Shown here: positions 44,463 through 55,503 of the stretch, in pieces
Position numbering within the stretch: the stretch's first letter is position 1
How the letters are laid out: the number at the start of each line of letters is the position of its first letter
Assembly (NCBI GenBank): GCA_963931925.1
Contig: OZ007570.1
Location: 30,166,688-30,230,687 of the forward strand
From: Onchidella celtica
Taxonomy: Eukaryota; Mollusca; Gastropoda; Systellommatophora; Onchidiidae
Direction: 5' to 3'
Length of the DNA: 64,000 nt
Notes under the pieces: generated by a model
Databases searched by the model: none
What the model saw: the letters and a program-made list of their open reading frames with translations, nothing else
What the model was told of the DNA's origin: nothing
Translations under genes and position numbers: made by a program

Positions 44463-44567
44463 ACTACCCTACTCTGTTCATCGAGCTCGCCACTGATTCA
44501 TCATCTCGCACAATGGCAGTGAATGCAGCACGAAGCAGTCTTTCGGGGAAAAATGCATTGATCACAG
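44463..44567 (+). CDS. First exon of a short-chain dehydrogenase/reductase (SDR)
   Basis: After a 50-nt leader the ATG at 44513 opens MAVNAARSSLSGKNALITG, and the exon ends in ACAG|GTAAGC at 44567/44568. SGKxALITG is the first beta strand and start of the TGxxxGxG cofactor-binding loop of classical NAD(P)(H)-dependent SDR enzymes. The intron splits the first glycine codon (phase 1). I found no second exon carrying the rest of the loop, so the gene either runs through the following repeats, including the LTR element at 49430, or continues beyond the window. The substrate cannot be inferred. The promoter-exon-donor arrangement is coherent, but 18 residues are few. Confidence 0.5.
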
Positions 44568-46412
44568 GTAAGCGTTCACTTCCTTCACTCATTTTCCTCC
44601 GCTCGCGTGTCTCTCCAAACGGCTAACTGCTACAGATATAGATCTAATCACTGACGAATTTTGCGTGTTACTTTGCGTCATAATTGTTAAAAATTGACCA
44701 TTGACTAGATCTAATATTCTGTGTTTCGCAATTGCTATTCCAGCACACTGCTGTCGAAGGATTGTCAACAAAAATTACACTAAATTAGGCACTGTTTTTT
44801 TAAAAATTCCCAACTGAAAGCTAACCATGGACGGCATAGTCCTAGCTCGTCTTAATGATGTAACAATGCATTCGGAAGTTTGCGCACTTGCAACACAAGA
44901 AGCGGCAGGGATAACTAGATATTAGATGATAGATCTAGATTTAGTTTTCAAAATCACATGGGCGAGAAAATCTCTGACACGAGGAACATCTTTTCATACC
45001 AGACGCAGGTCTGCCATCCTGTACCTTATTTCACGCGACTGTCCTGTATAATTAGGGCATTTTACACACACACACAAATTTCTGTCTGGTTTAAGGATAC
45101 ATAGGCCGTCTAGGAAAGTGCAAAACAGTGATGATATCATGCACATTATACTAATGTACGTAGAGTGCACTGTGTAATATGGGAAGTACAGTGCAGTATT
45201 TCGTGTTTATGTTCACCTTTCTGTGGGAAACATGTAGCCTATTGACCTTTAGAAGTGACCGATTCAGTTTTCCTCAACATGTCCCAGACTGAGATCAGTG
45301 ACTGAATTTCGTTAGCAGTTCTGCAAACATAATGCGAGCCTCTTTGATGTTACTGACTCGTGTCGTTGCCTGATGCTCATTCATAAGTGCTTTGACCCAG
45401 TGATGTGAAACAAAATTTTGTGCGCCGTATTCAGTGGTGTGTAGCAACACGGCGTGTGGGTATCGAGAGTTGAATAAAATTTAGCTGTATGAAGTGGGTT
45501 AGTTTTTGTTTGCAGGTGTAAATGCTGAGGGGCAGTGATCCTCAAACGGGTTTCTTTGTTTTGGTTTTGCTTTTAAACCCAAGCTCACAAAACATTTCTT
45601 GGGGGCTAATGGCCTAACGTCCCATTTCGTAAATTAACTGACCCACTCCCGCAAGCCACTCTGAGCGGTCCATCCGAAATACACCTACTTCATATAGTAG
45701 TTAGTACATGCACATGGCAGTTACACTCTGCATGTTACGACATTTCTCCAAGCTACTTTACAGCCATATCACTGATCACCGTCTTTCAAAGAGCACAATT
45801 AGAGAACCCTTGTTCTTTGAGGGGAAGCTGAAAGTGAATCAGTTAACATGATACTTGTGTTTAGCTGAATTTTTCAGGATTGTTTCATTCTTTTAGCTGC
45901 ATTTTATTCTTGTTCAACTTTAGTGTTGCATAGAGAGAGTAGAAATCAAATGACATGTATATATCATTGCGAATGCTTGTTGGTTTTCTACCTGCCAACC
46001 TCCCCTCCCGCAGCACGGCCTGTACAGAATACATATTATACATTAGAGGGTGAACTCTTCCACTCATGAGTAGAATCGTCCGTTGTCGATCACGATGCCA
46101 CGTTGGTAAAACTTGAACCCGAGGCACAGTGGTGCGTCTTAGCTTGAACCACGCCTAGTTCTGAGGCCATGGAACTTGGAGTTATGACACTGGGAGATTC
46201 GCGGTAGGGAGCAGTCAAGCGCGCAGTGCCGGTTCATACCTGGAAAGTACCGTACACGTGGTCGGCACCGGCAGCCTTTTGTGAGAAGAGTTCAAGCAAT
46301 CGATTGAATTTACACTAACTGGGTTTTCAGCCTGTTCTCAAGAACGCAGGTTGAAGAAAGGGGAGATGTGGGGGTAGGGGGTGGCTTAAGTTCGTTTCTA
46401 ACTTGCCATAGG
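44568..46412 (+). other. Putative intron 1 of the SDR gene, left part
   Basis: No further exon recognised. AT-rich, no large repeat seen. Confidence 0.35.
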
Positions 46413-46914
46413 GGAAAGAAAAAAGTTGGCCAAAAAAAAATATTATTTGCAGAGCCCTTCGGATGTGGACAGACACACACACAAGAAAACATTGCAAACA
46501 GAACATGAATGTAGAGGATTACCATTAATTATGTATGTTCCTGTATTTACTTGTTCGTCTTTCGTTACAGAACCCTTTGAAGACTATTTATTTTCATTGC
46601 TGTTGTTAATAAACGAATCTATTTCAATTTAAAGCAAAGACTCTGTAGTCATTTATGAAAATAAACAGTCTTCAAAGGGTTCTGTAATGAAAGAGAAATA
46701 CGAACAAGTAACTACAAGAACATACATAATAAATGATAATCCTGTAGAATGTAGAAAAAAAATGTTTAGATAAATTTTTTGGTAATATTTATTAATTTTT
46801 TTGACATTCATGTTCTGTTTGTAATGTTTTCTTGTGATTGTCCACATCCGTAGGGCTCCTCAAATACATTTTTTGTGTTGTTGTTGTTGTTGTTGTTTTG
46901 GCCAACTTTCTTCC
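46413..46914. mobile_element. Foldback element (long imperfect palindrome)
   Basis: Arms of about 190-265 bp, 46413-46603 and 46650-46914, are reverse complements over long blocks: GTTGGCCAAAA, GAGCCCTTCGGATGTGGACA (one mismatch), AACAGAACATGAATGT, AGAACCCTTTGAAGACT. The spacer is about 45 bp. Right-arm insertions include a TTG-repeat (46875-46897). There is no coding content and no clear target duplication. It should form a strong hairpin in single strands or RNA. Confidence 0.8.
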
Positions 46915-49261
46915 TAATAACTTACACCTTGTCCTGCGGGGACTCGCCGCTTGTCGGTTTCTATTTATCGTTGGGGAAAGAGAGGGAGGGAAGACCTGAG
47001 CCTAGGGAAATTAAATAATAATGCGTCATGCAGGTTGGACATAGCTTCCCGTTATCCTATAGTATCATATACTATAGTGCATCCTATTCACTCACGTCAC
47101 AGCCCCAGGTGTTCCACTGGCAAAGATGGAATGTGAATCTGTTCGCTGTTCGGATTGTAAGTTCCACGTCATCGTCTATGTGTTAAATAGATCACATAGC
47201 CTTTTCCCTTTCAAATCTTTGTCAATTAGTTCTAAAACTGATTTTGTAAAGCGTCAAGGCTGTCAATGGTCTGCTTTCAGCTTGCGCATCTGCTATGTGA
47301 TTTTTCTCTATATTGATCACACCCCCCCCCAACCCCCAGCCCCTTTTCCTACTGAGTCTAAAGGTTAAGCTATCACAGTCCAATGGGCGTGGCTCGCCCT
47401 GGCCAACGCCCTCACCCTCACAACCACCCTATCGCCGCATTTGTTTTGACTCAACCATAAAGATGGCCGCTTGTATCTCCAAGACAATTTGCTCATACAC
47501 GCAGAGCCGACATAGGGTGACCACAGAAAGGCCACCTAATAAGTCAGCACCTATAGGTCGGAGCTATCGGTTACCACCTAGAGCGCCTATGCTGCACATA
47601 AAGGCCTCCTACAATTTCGGTGCATTGCGCCTAGTACTAGTAGGTTTTATTTGTACTTTTTTTTCTGCTCACACTACACACTGCACCACGTGGAATTGTG
47701 CAGAGTGAAACTGAGCTGACCAGATGCTCACTTAAACATTTTGAATTATCATGTCTTTAAAATGATTAAAATTAAAAAAAAATTGTTCTCTTTCAATGTA
47801 AACAAATTCTGCTCGACGACTTTGTTAATTTAAGGCCGCTGAATCCAAATCTTCAATCAAATTTCCTCTATCGTCCCGTCCAGATGTGGTTTGGTCAGTA
47901 GAAAATAGCCCCGCTCCCGTAAATGAGTATGACTCATCACACCTTCCTGTCGAGCGACGGTCTTGCCCGTCACCGTGTCATCGGATCGGTGTCTTTCGGT
48001 GCAATAGAAATATCTTTTGGATTCCGATAAAAAAAAAGTCTGCACCTACGGCGCTGAAACGGACTGAATCTAGGTGGGCTCTATGCGCAGTTGTTGAAAT
48101 TATATAGTGCAATTCTTCTCACCTAAAGCGAATTCGGTGGCCTTTGTGTGGCTACCCTTACAAGACTCCCCAAGACACATTATATTATACATGTACTATA
48201 TATCCAAGGACTACTATATAGTCATATAGTAGTCCTTGTATATATCACAAAAACCACAGAAAAACTGTGGGGTCGCAGCCTGTGTTGCCAAAAAATATAA
48301 GCAACGTCAAAATTGGGCAAAAAGAAAAGGTCGTATGCTGCAAAACCGCGGGTGAGAAATAAAACCCAAACAATACAAAGCAAACTAAAGAGAAGACAGA
48401 AAATACACAAAATTTTCGGCTTTCGCCTTTTGCAAGTGAACAAAAAAAAAAAAATACTTCAACAGGAACGAAGTGAATCATGCACTTTCCCTCAAAACCG
48501 CGCATGGCCGGCATCTGTCACTGGAGATAGAGTCTAGGTATGAACAGTACAATCTGTCCCCCCTCTCGTGACGTTCTTTATGAAGGACAACAGCTCCAGT
48601 TAAGAGCTAACATGAAAGAAAGACCCGATCTCTCAGTCAGTTATCGTCTAGGACGTTTTCTTTTAGAGGGGCCACAGTAACAGTGTTTGTGTCCAGAAGT
48701 TTTATGGTTAGCAATAAATCAGGGAACTCTGATGGGTGTTACGGATGTCACCGGGGAAATGGGAGACTTCGGTAAGCTGTACAGTGACTGATCAGTGGCG
48801 GATCTACATGTACTGTGAAATCAGTGAAGCTTAAGCGGACGGGCCCTGAAGGTACTTGTTAAACTTGCTTTCATGAGTGAATTTTTCATGTTGCCTTGTT
48901 GTTGCTGGTTGGAAAGGGGCCCCGTAACAGTTGAAGCTTCAGGATCCCCAAAATGTAGGTCCGCCACTGGGCATGGCATAATATTTCTCATTACTACAGA
49001 CATTGTGGCTACCCAGGACGACGCTGCGTTAGCTATGCGTTCTCTAGCATTTTTTTTTCTTCATCTTTGGTCGGCTGCAGATCCTTCTTCGTAGAATATA
49101 CCTAAATTATCATTATTTTATAATGTTTCATCACGTAGGGTGTGTTCTTGGCCTCAGTGTTATCTGTTTTGTAGCTGTTCTGATTTTTATTGTCATAATC
49201 TTTCAGTTCGAAGTTCCAGAATTTTCTTAACGTTTCGATGCCCAGTTTGTGTTCTAATTAG
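46915..49261. other. Gene-poor stretch
   Basis: No supported gene. 47313-47708 is open on the plus strand for 131 codons but is not recognisably protein-like. A short hairpin is listed separately at 48200-48243. Confidence 0.4.
48200..48243. repeat. Perfect 14-bp-stem hairpin
   Basis: AAGGACTACTATAT (48206-48219) and ATATAGTAGTCCTT (48224-48237) pair around a 4-base loop, extended by AT-rich sequence. A second small hairpin (CCACAGAAAAACTGTGG, 48252-48268) follows. A near copy of that second one (ACCACAGAAAATCTGTGGCG) is at 57014-57034. Confidence 0.75.
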
Positions 49262-49413
49262 AACTGTGTTGGTACTGTGTATTGGGTAAACTCACTCCAG
49301 TTGATAAGACTATTTTTGACGAGTTTGTGGCGTCCGCGCAGGCTACTTTATCTGCAGAGAGACCCAGTGAACCAGTCCGTGACCCATTTATTTGTGCACC
49401 TTTCCACGCCTGA
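49262..49413 (+). CDS. Candidate terminal exon of an unknown gene
   Basis: After a TTCTAATTAG acceptor-like site, one frame reads LGKLTPVDKTIFDEF, VASAQATLSAERPSEPV and RDPFICAPFHA, then TGA (49411-49413), 17 bp before the LTR element. Composition is protein-like with regular acidic and hydrophobic spacing. I do not recognise it, and it does not look like the end of an SDR enzyme. It may be part of an old mobile element. Confidence 0.3.
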
Positions 49414-49429
49414 AAGAGAGGGTCACAGG

Positions 49430-50669
49430 TGTCACAAATCCCAGACTGGGAGATGTAATAGTTTATGACAGGACGACAATCACGAACAAACAAGTTTAAC
49501 ACTTAACAAAACAGCCCATCAGACTCACACATTTATTAAACATAATTATACATATAATAGCGCAATTACATACATTATATTATTGAAATGACTGCCGTAC
49601 AACGGCCTTATTCTCACACACACTCTCCCTCGGATCCACAATCCGGTAGTTACTCCTAAAGGCACTTCGGCCTCAGCCTCTCCCCTCAGGGTCTTAATAG
49701 CCCATTAATAATTTACTGGCACCGCAGTCTCTCAATATCACCTTCCTATTGTCATACACCTTAGCACTCCCCTAGCACCTCAGCAGGGCAATAACACATT
49801 ATTATTTCCATAGCCATCAACATGGCGACAACATAGTATCAGTTCACTAGCCTATCAACATGGCAACAATATAGTATCTCATTCACTCTCATATCTACGT
49901 CCCTGTCCGTGGCCTGACTGCCACGACTTTATGTGCCTCCACTGTCCTACACTGACAGCCTCACTTCTGGCCTATGTGTGGCCTCCGGCCCTATGCTGGC
50001 CTATCCCCTGTGCTCATCGAGGTGGCTCTGCGGCCCGTCCCCGACACCTACAAGAATAACATTACATTGGTATAATACCCTACCATTTCTATTCACTCCA
50101 CCTCTCCTTACAACCCATAAAGCGTACACACACTAGTTCACCTTTCACTCACCACACATCTTACGGTAACACACTTCCATCGGAGTACACACTACTCACT
50201 CGCGCTACAAATCCATGAACTCACTTTCATCTATCGCTCGTGGCGCACATTGCTATATCCAATATCAAGGACTTCCACATTCCTCACATGTACTTATTCA
50301 CATCATGGTAATAGACGAATATAATATAATACATCAATCATAATAATCAATCAACGTTCTACATACCAGTCATAACTGGAAAGACTCTCACTAGTCTTCT
50401 CGACTGCTTCCCTTTATGTCCGCCCGATGGGCTCCTATTCACAGGTCCGATCCGTAGGACCTTCTAACTTGCAGTGATAGTAATCCAGCGCTTTCGCCTC
50501 ATTCAGACTTCCACACCACTCATACACGCACGCTTTTCCCACTTGTCTGCATGAGTTATTTTTACTCTTCCCCTTTTCACGTCTTTTCCTATCCGTCTGT
50601 CGTGAGCTCTTCTTATTCTACACCCGCTCTGTAGCAATCCCCTTAATTGCACTCGCTCCACTCGTGACA
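49430..50669 (-). repeat. 3' LTR of copy B
   Basis: 1,240 bp. In window orientation it starts TGTCACAAATCCC and ends CACTCGTGACA. Followed on the element side by the polypurine tract complement TCATCCCCCACCCC. Confidence 0.93.
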
Positions 50670-51039
50670 TCATCCCCCACCCCAAAAAAATTAATGCAAT
50701 TAATTTCAAATCGCATCAAGATGACTGTCAACGAGTGAGCGTGAGCAATACCTACACTAGAAAAATGACCTAGCAGTTCCCCTAGTACATAGAATACCGA
50801 AATCAGGGGAAAATATGGGGATCAATATGGTCTGCAATATGCATATATGTGTCACATCATGAATAGCTAACTAATCACAATACTTAATACAGAATCAAAA
50901 ACCATTCAACCTATCAACCATTCTTCATATCATATTTATAATGTCAATATTTTAAAGTCGACTTATTCACACAGATCCTGTAAATGTTCCTGTCCTCCGA
51001 TGTATAAGCTCCTGAAATCTTCCCCTAGGCTCGACTAAG
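50670..51039 (-). other. 3' untranslated region and polypurine tract of copy B
   Basis: No frame. Matches 11824-12176 of copy A, including the G-rich tract next to the LTR. Confidence 0.75.
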
Positions 51040-51835
51040 TTAGTCGGCGATATGATTGCTGGCTCCTGGAATTGGTTGAATAACGAAGGTATACGGCTGC
51101 AAAGCCAATGCCCATCTAGACAAGCGTGGGCTGGACGAACGATTCTTCGACAAAAATGTCAGTGGCTTGTGGTCTGTCTGGATACAAAATTCTCGTCCCA
51201 TGAGATAACGTCCTAGTTTCTGGACGGACCAGACAATGGCAAGACACTCACGCTCTATCACAGAATACTTTCTTTCTCTCTGCAATAACTTCCTACTGAC
51301 ATAACATACAGGATGGAGACATTCGTTCTTCTCCTGTAGAAGACAAGCGCCGACACCAGAGTCCGACGCATCCGTTCTGAGGATAAAATTAGATCGAAAA
51401 TCGGGTAATATCAAAATGGGTGACGATGATAATGCTGTCACCAAATTATCAAATGATGTCTGACATTCAGACGTCCACTGGACCTTATCGGGTTGTCCCT
51501 TCTTAGTAAGGTCAGTAAGAGAAGATGACAAGGAGGAAAAATTTGGAATGAACTTTCTATAATAATTTAAAATTCCCACTAAGCTTCTGACTTGTTTCTT
51601 TGTTTTAGGGATTTGCAACCCTACTAACTTGTCAATTTTTGTTTCTTCAGGTCTCTGAACACCTCTACCCACAATATGTCCTAAGAATATTATCTCTGGA
51701 CATGCCAAATCCATCTTTGCGGGTTTAGCAGTTAACCCAAAATGACGTAATCGTTGAAAAATTACTGTTAGTGTCTGAATATGCTCAGACCATGTCGACG
51801 TATGGCATGCTATAGCGTCAAAGAATGACACGACA
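51040..51835 (-). pseudogene. RT thumb and RNase H remnant, copy B
   Basis: Open frame matching copy A from CHTSTWSEHIQTL onward, with a few more residues upstream (NVVSFFDAIA). This includes the position of the RT active site, where the first Asp (51817-51819) is kept but the second reads Ala (51814-51816). RNase H motifs are present, but the final part meets a TAA where copy A has a Tyr codon (ADY in copy A), so the last few residues are lost. Everything upstream of the YxDD-like box (fingers and palm) is missing. Confidence 0.88.
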
Positions 51836-54547
51836 TTAGGTATGTCCTTTAATACCAGTATGAGAATACAGATACTCTGGTCTCTCATGAAACCTCTGCA
51901 GCATATCAACGTGGAAAACCTTTACTGATCCATCAATGTGGATAGCGTAATCTACCTTCGAAACAATTCGCTCAATAACATAAGGACCTTTCCATGTCAT
52001 CAATAACTTATTATGGTCCGTAGGTAACAACAATAGGACCTTGTCTCCTGGCTTAAAAATTCTCAGTTTGGAACCTCTATCTTTATAGTCTTTTGCTCTC
52101 CTCGAAGCGATACCAGAAGCTTCTTCTGCTATAGTGCGCGCTGAAGATAGTCTTTCTCTTAAATCAACAAGGTCTATCGAAACCTTTTTAACCGGTTCCG
52201 AAACCGTGGGGATCTTTTGAAGAGGAGCCTGGGGTGTATGACCCTTATGCGTCGTCTTTTGGCACGCACTGCACGTCTTACAATATAAACGTACATCTCT
52301 GTATACTGACGGCCAATAAAAATCTTTCAGAACTCTCTGCTTGGTTCTAGCACTTCCCATATGACCCGCTAATGGAACATCATGGGCCAGACGCAATACT
52401 GTAGCAATCAACGACCTTGGCACGACGACCTGCTTTTGAACGGAAGCCACTGTGACGTACATACGGAACAGAATGCCCGCCTGAACAATAAAGGAGGACG
52501 ACCCGTTCTTATATCTCCTCGTTTTCTCGGTTCGCGCTTCCCCAAAACATGGGTTTAATGATGGGTCCTCCCTTTGTAATCTCGCCAAGCGCTCTGGCGT
52601 GATATCTAGGTTGACCGCTGGCGTCGCCAAAGGTCTAATCTTATCTTTATCCGCTACCCGTCGACGTGTTTCGACCGCGGCGCAAAAGTCAATACCCTTT
52701 GATTGCGACCATGCTTGCACGTTCTCATCGGAAGGGGAAACTACCCGTGATACATTCCCAATGATGAGCTGGGCGCCTGGAAAACAACCAACGACTGCTT
52801 CGACTTCCCCGCTAAGGAAAGGTGTATCTATCATTATTCTTGCCATGAGTAATTTCTCAATGGCCCCCGAAAATTGGATGCACGGGACAGTCTCACCTGT
52901 AAGCTGTGAATCCCGAATGCAGTCCCTATGCACTCCCACAACGGTAGATCCTGTATCTCGTAAAACCGAGACCGGTTCGTCCCCAACAAACCCCGGATAA
53001 ACCCTAAGACCACCTCCTGTATGACATGAATTTATAACGGGGATCTTTCTCCCACAAGGTAAAACACCGGAAGATAATAACTTCTCACAACTGGGACACT
53101 TAGAATACTGTCCGCCTCCGTTGTCCGATGTAACACACGCAGCCGCATGATGAAATTTATTTGGGGAACATGGACTGGAGCTACTGTCCACGTTCGCCGC
53201 TATCCTACCTGCAGGGCAGTTCACGCTGATGTGATCTGCTCTTCCGCAGTTCCAACACTTCGCGGCCCTACACTCGCGCGAAAAGTGACCCACGCGTCCG
53301 CAAGTCCAACACTCCGCTCCCTGTGCTGCACTAGGCCTGGGTCCCCGTGACCCCTCGCGACCGGAACTAGAGTCCCTATGCCGTCGGTCATCGGCAAAGG
53401 TCACAACTCGCCCCCGGCCATTACCGCGACCTAGCCCTCCTGCTCGGTCAAACTTACCGGATCCATATGCCGGTGATTGGTGATAGCCCCTACGCTGCCC
53501 CTGGGCTTGCCCGCTATAGGCACCACGCTGACGCGACCTGTCCCTAAGTCCTGCCGGCGACCCCTCGACAACGGCGACGTACCCAGCATCTTGGACGTAC
53601 GCCCTGGCGACTGGTTTGGACGGATGCGCCGTACGGTATGCCTCCGCCAACTTAGACGCCTCCTGCACCGTCGCGGGTTCGTTCTCTTTCAGGAAAGCCA
53701 CCAGATCCTTGTGGCACGACGCGTACAGCTGGTCACGGATCATTAGGTCTTTCAGTTTAGCGAAATCCGTGCCCACATGCGCCAAGTCTACCCAGTTCGC
53801 GAAATACTCCGTTAGTCTCGCGACGAAGGCAGCAAAGTCCTCCCTGGTATCTGCGCGTGCTCGCCTAAACTGCTCCCGGAAATATTCCTCGGTACGCGCA
53901 AATCGGCGAAGCAGCAAAGCCTTCAGCTTATCGTAATCTTGCACGTCTTCGCGCTGTAGCTCTTTAAAGTAAGTTAACGCTCGCCCCTGCAATAGCGATG
54001 CCAGGTAGGTGGCCCATAATTCCTTATTTTCCCCCCATTGCAATTGTGCGTTCAGTTCGAACCTGTAAAGGAAGGCGTCTATGTCGTCCTTCCGGTCGTC
54101 GAACGTAGGGAGCTTAATCCTAACGCCACCTTTATTGTGTACCTGCCGCTCAACTGTTTCTGTTGGCGTATTCTTTTTGATTTCCAACTCCGCTATTCTT
54201 ATTCGCGCCTCTCTCTCCTGCTGCTTATCTTCTAACTCCTTTAACTTAAACTCCCTCTCCTGTTGCAACTCCTTTAACTTAAACTCTCTTTCCTCTTCCT
54301 TATCCTTAGCCTCTCTTTCCTGTTGCTTAAACTCCCTTTCCTGTTCCTTATCCTTAGCCTCTCTTTCCTGTTGCTTAACCTTAGCCTCTCTTTCCTCCTC
54401 CTGAGCCTTAGCCTCTTTTTCTCGCTCTCTATCCTTAGCACGCTCATCGCGCAAATCCGCCTGCTGTTCTTTAATCCAGCCGCGTAGCTCCTCTCCCTCC
54501 AGGCCAAGTTCCTTACCCAACTTCATTAGTTGTTGGAGTTCCGCCAT
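51836..54547 (-). CDS. Gag-protease-integrase polyprotein, copy B
   Basis: 903 codons from ATG at 54547. The N-terminal coiled coil is longer than in copy A by about 55 residues, through repeats of QEREAKDKE and EREFKLKELQ-type blocks (54170-54440). Then Gag, two CCHC knuckles (CWTCGRVGHFSREC and a second one), protease Asp-Thr-Gly, and the integrase HHCC domain. The core is replaced by a junction at 52165-52172 (CAACAAGG, complement CCTTGTTG). Copy A has CCTTGTTG at both 10185-10192 and 10713-10720, exactly 528 bp apart, so this is an in-frame loss between direct repeats. The GPY/F tail follows in frame. Gag and protease could still be made; integrase is inactive. Confidence 0.9.
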   Translation of the reverse strand: MAELQQLMKLGKELGLEGEELRGWIKEQQADLRDERAKDREREKEAKAQEEEREAKVKQQEREAKDKEQEREFKQQEREAKDKEEEREFKLKELQQEREFKLKELEDKQQEREARIRIAELEIKKNTPTETVERQVHNKGGVRIKLPTFDDRKDDIDAFLYRFELNAQLQWGENKELWATYLASLLQGRALTYFKELQREDVQDYDKLKALLLRRFARTEEYFREQFRRARADTREDFAAFVARLTEYFANWVDLAHVGTDFAKLKDLMIRDQLYASCHKDLVAFLKENEPATVQEASKLAEAYRTAHPSKPVARAYVQDAGYVAVVEGSPAGLRDRSRQRGAYSGQAQGQRRGYHQSPAYGSGKFDRAGGLGRGNGRGRVVTFADDRRHRDSSSGREGSRGPRPSAAQGAECWTCGRVGHFSRECRAAKCWNCGRADHISVNCPAGRIAANVDSSSSPCSPNKFHHAAACVTSDNGGGQYSKCPSCEKLLSSGVLPCGRKIPVINSCHTGGGLRVYPGFVGDEPVSVLRDTGSTVVGVHRDCIRDSQLTGETVPCIQFSGAIEKLLMARIMIDTPFLSGEVEAVVGCFPGAQLIIGNVSRVVSPSDENVQAWSQSKGIDFCAAVETRRRVADKDKIRPLATPAVNLDITPERLARLQREDPSLNPCFGEARTEKTRRYKNGSSSFIVQAGILFRMYVTVASVQKQVVVPRSLIATVLRLAHDVPLAGHMGSARTKQRVLKDFYWPSVYRDVRLYCKTCSACQKTTHKGHTPQAPLQKIPTVSEPVKKVSIDLVDLRERLSSARTIAEEASGIASRRAKDYKDRGSKLRIFKPGDKVLLLLPTDHNKLLMTWKGPYVIERIVSKVDYAIHIDGSVKVFHVDMLQRFHERPEYLYSHTGIKGHT

Positions 54548-55489
54548 TTCACAGATTTATGGTTATGGTGTATATTTAAAAAAACCGGCTAACCTGTCGG
54601 TATGATAACTAACGACACGACCAGAGACCTGAGATCACACCAGATATAACAATACCCAATTGTCCCAAATACAATTCAGAAATTTACCTTTACAGCACAA
54701 CTAATTCTATATCTATAAAATGTATAGCACTATTAATTATAAAGGAAAAAAGAAGCGACAAGAATGAAGAAATATAGTAGAAGGACCACAAGTACGTCAA
54801 GGACAACGAACCCGACTAGGACAAAGACCTAAAAAAGAAAATATAATGGAAAAAAAAATGCAACCTACTACGCCGATTACACAACACGGTACGAACAAGA
54901 ACAGAGTCTGAAAAAAAAGAACGTATCTACAGAAAGGTAGGAGAGGGACAAGAGAAACGTCTTCCTAAAACAACGAGGAAGATAGAACGCTACAATCTAA
55001 ACAAAAATACAGGTCCCTACAGAACTGTTCACTGTGATGAACGCAGTTCCAAATTTAGCCCACCTCCCGAAGAGGACAAACTACGCTCACCACAGCAAAC
55101 CCGCGCCACCGCCCGTATAACCTATAACGACAACAAAACAGCAAAAACAGCGAAAAAGACAGATCAAAGGGACAGCCCACAATCCAGGGCACAAAATGTT
55201 CACTTAACTTTTTGAAATTTTGAGTAAAACTCCTCCCCTTAATCGGAGCTCTGGTCGCTTGACTCCTCAGGCTGGCACACACACTCTGCAGAAATTTAAG
55301 TACACATTAATATATATTCATCAAAATACATGCATCAATACATATTATAATTCATAAACATACATAAATCATATCATCGTGAAATTTCCATTCATCCCAC
55401 GAACAAGGACAACAGCACGAATTCCTAGCACAACAGAAAAACAACTAGATATAACGAATACACAATGTCAAAATGACCACAGGTAAGCA
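54548..55489 (-). other. 5' leader of copy B
   Basis: Untranslated leader matching that of copy A with many substitutions. No long frame. Confidence 0.7.
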
Positions 55490-55502
55490 GGACGAGCCCC
55501 CA
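55490..55502 (-). promoter_or_regulatory. Primer-binding site of copy B (tRNA-Pro type)
   Basis: Complement TGGGGGCTCGTCC next to the 5' LTR, single copy, unlike copy A. Confidence 0.8.
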
Positions 55503-55503
55503 G

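Noticed and set aside
46080-46150. tRNA or tRNA-derived SINE
   Set aside because: CTTGAACCCGAGGC resembles a B box but no paired acceptor stem or A box at proper spacing was found.
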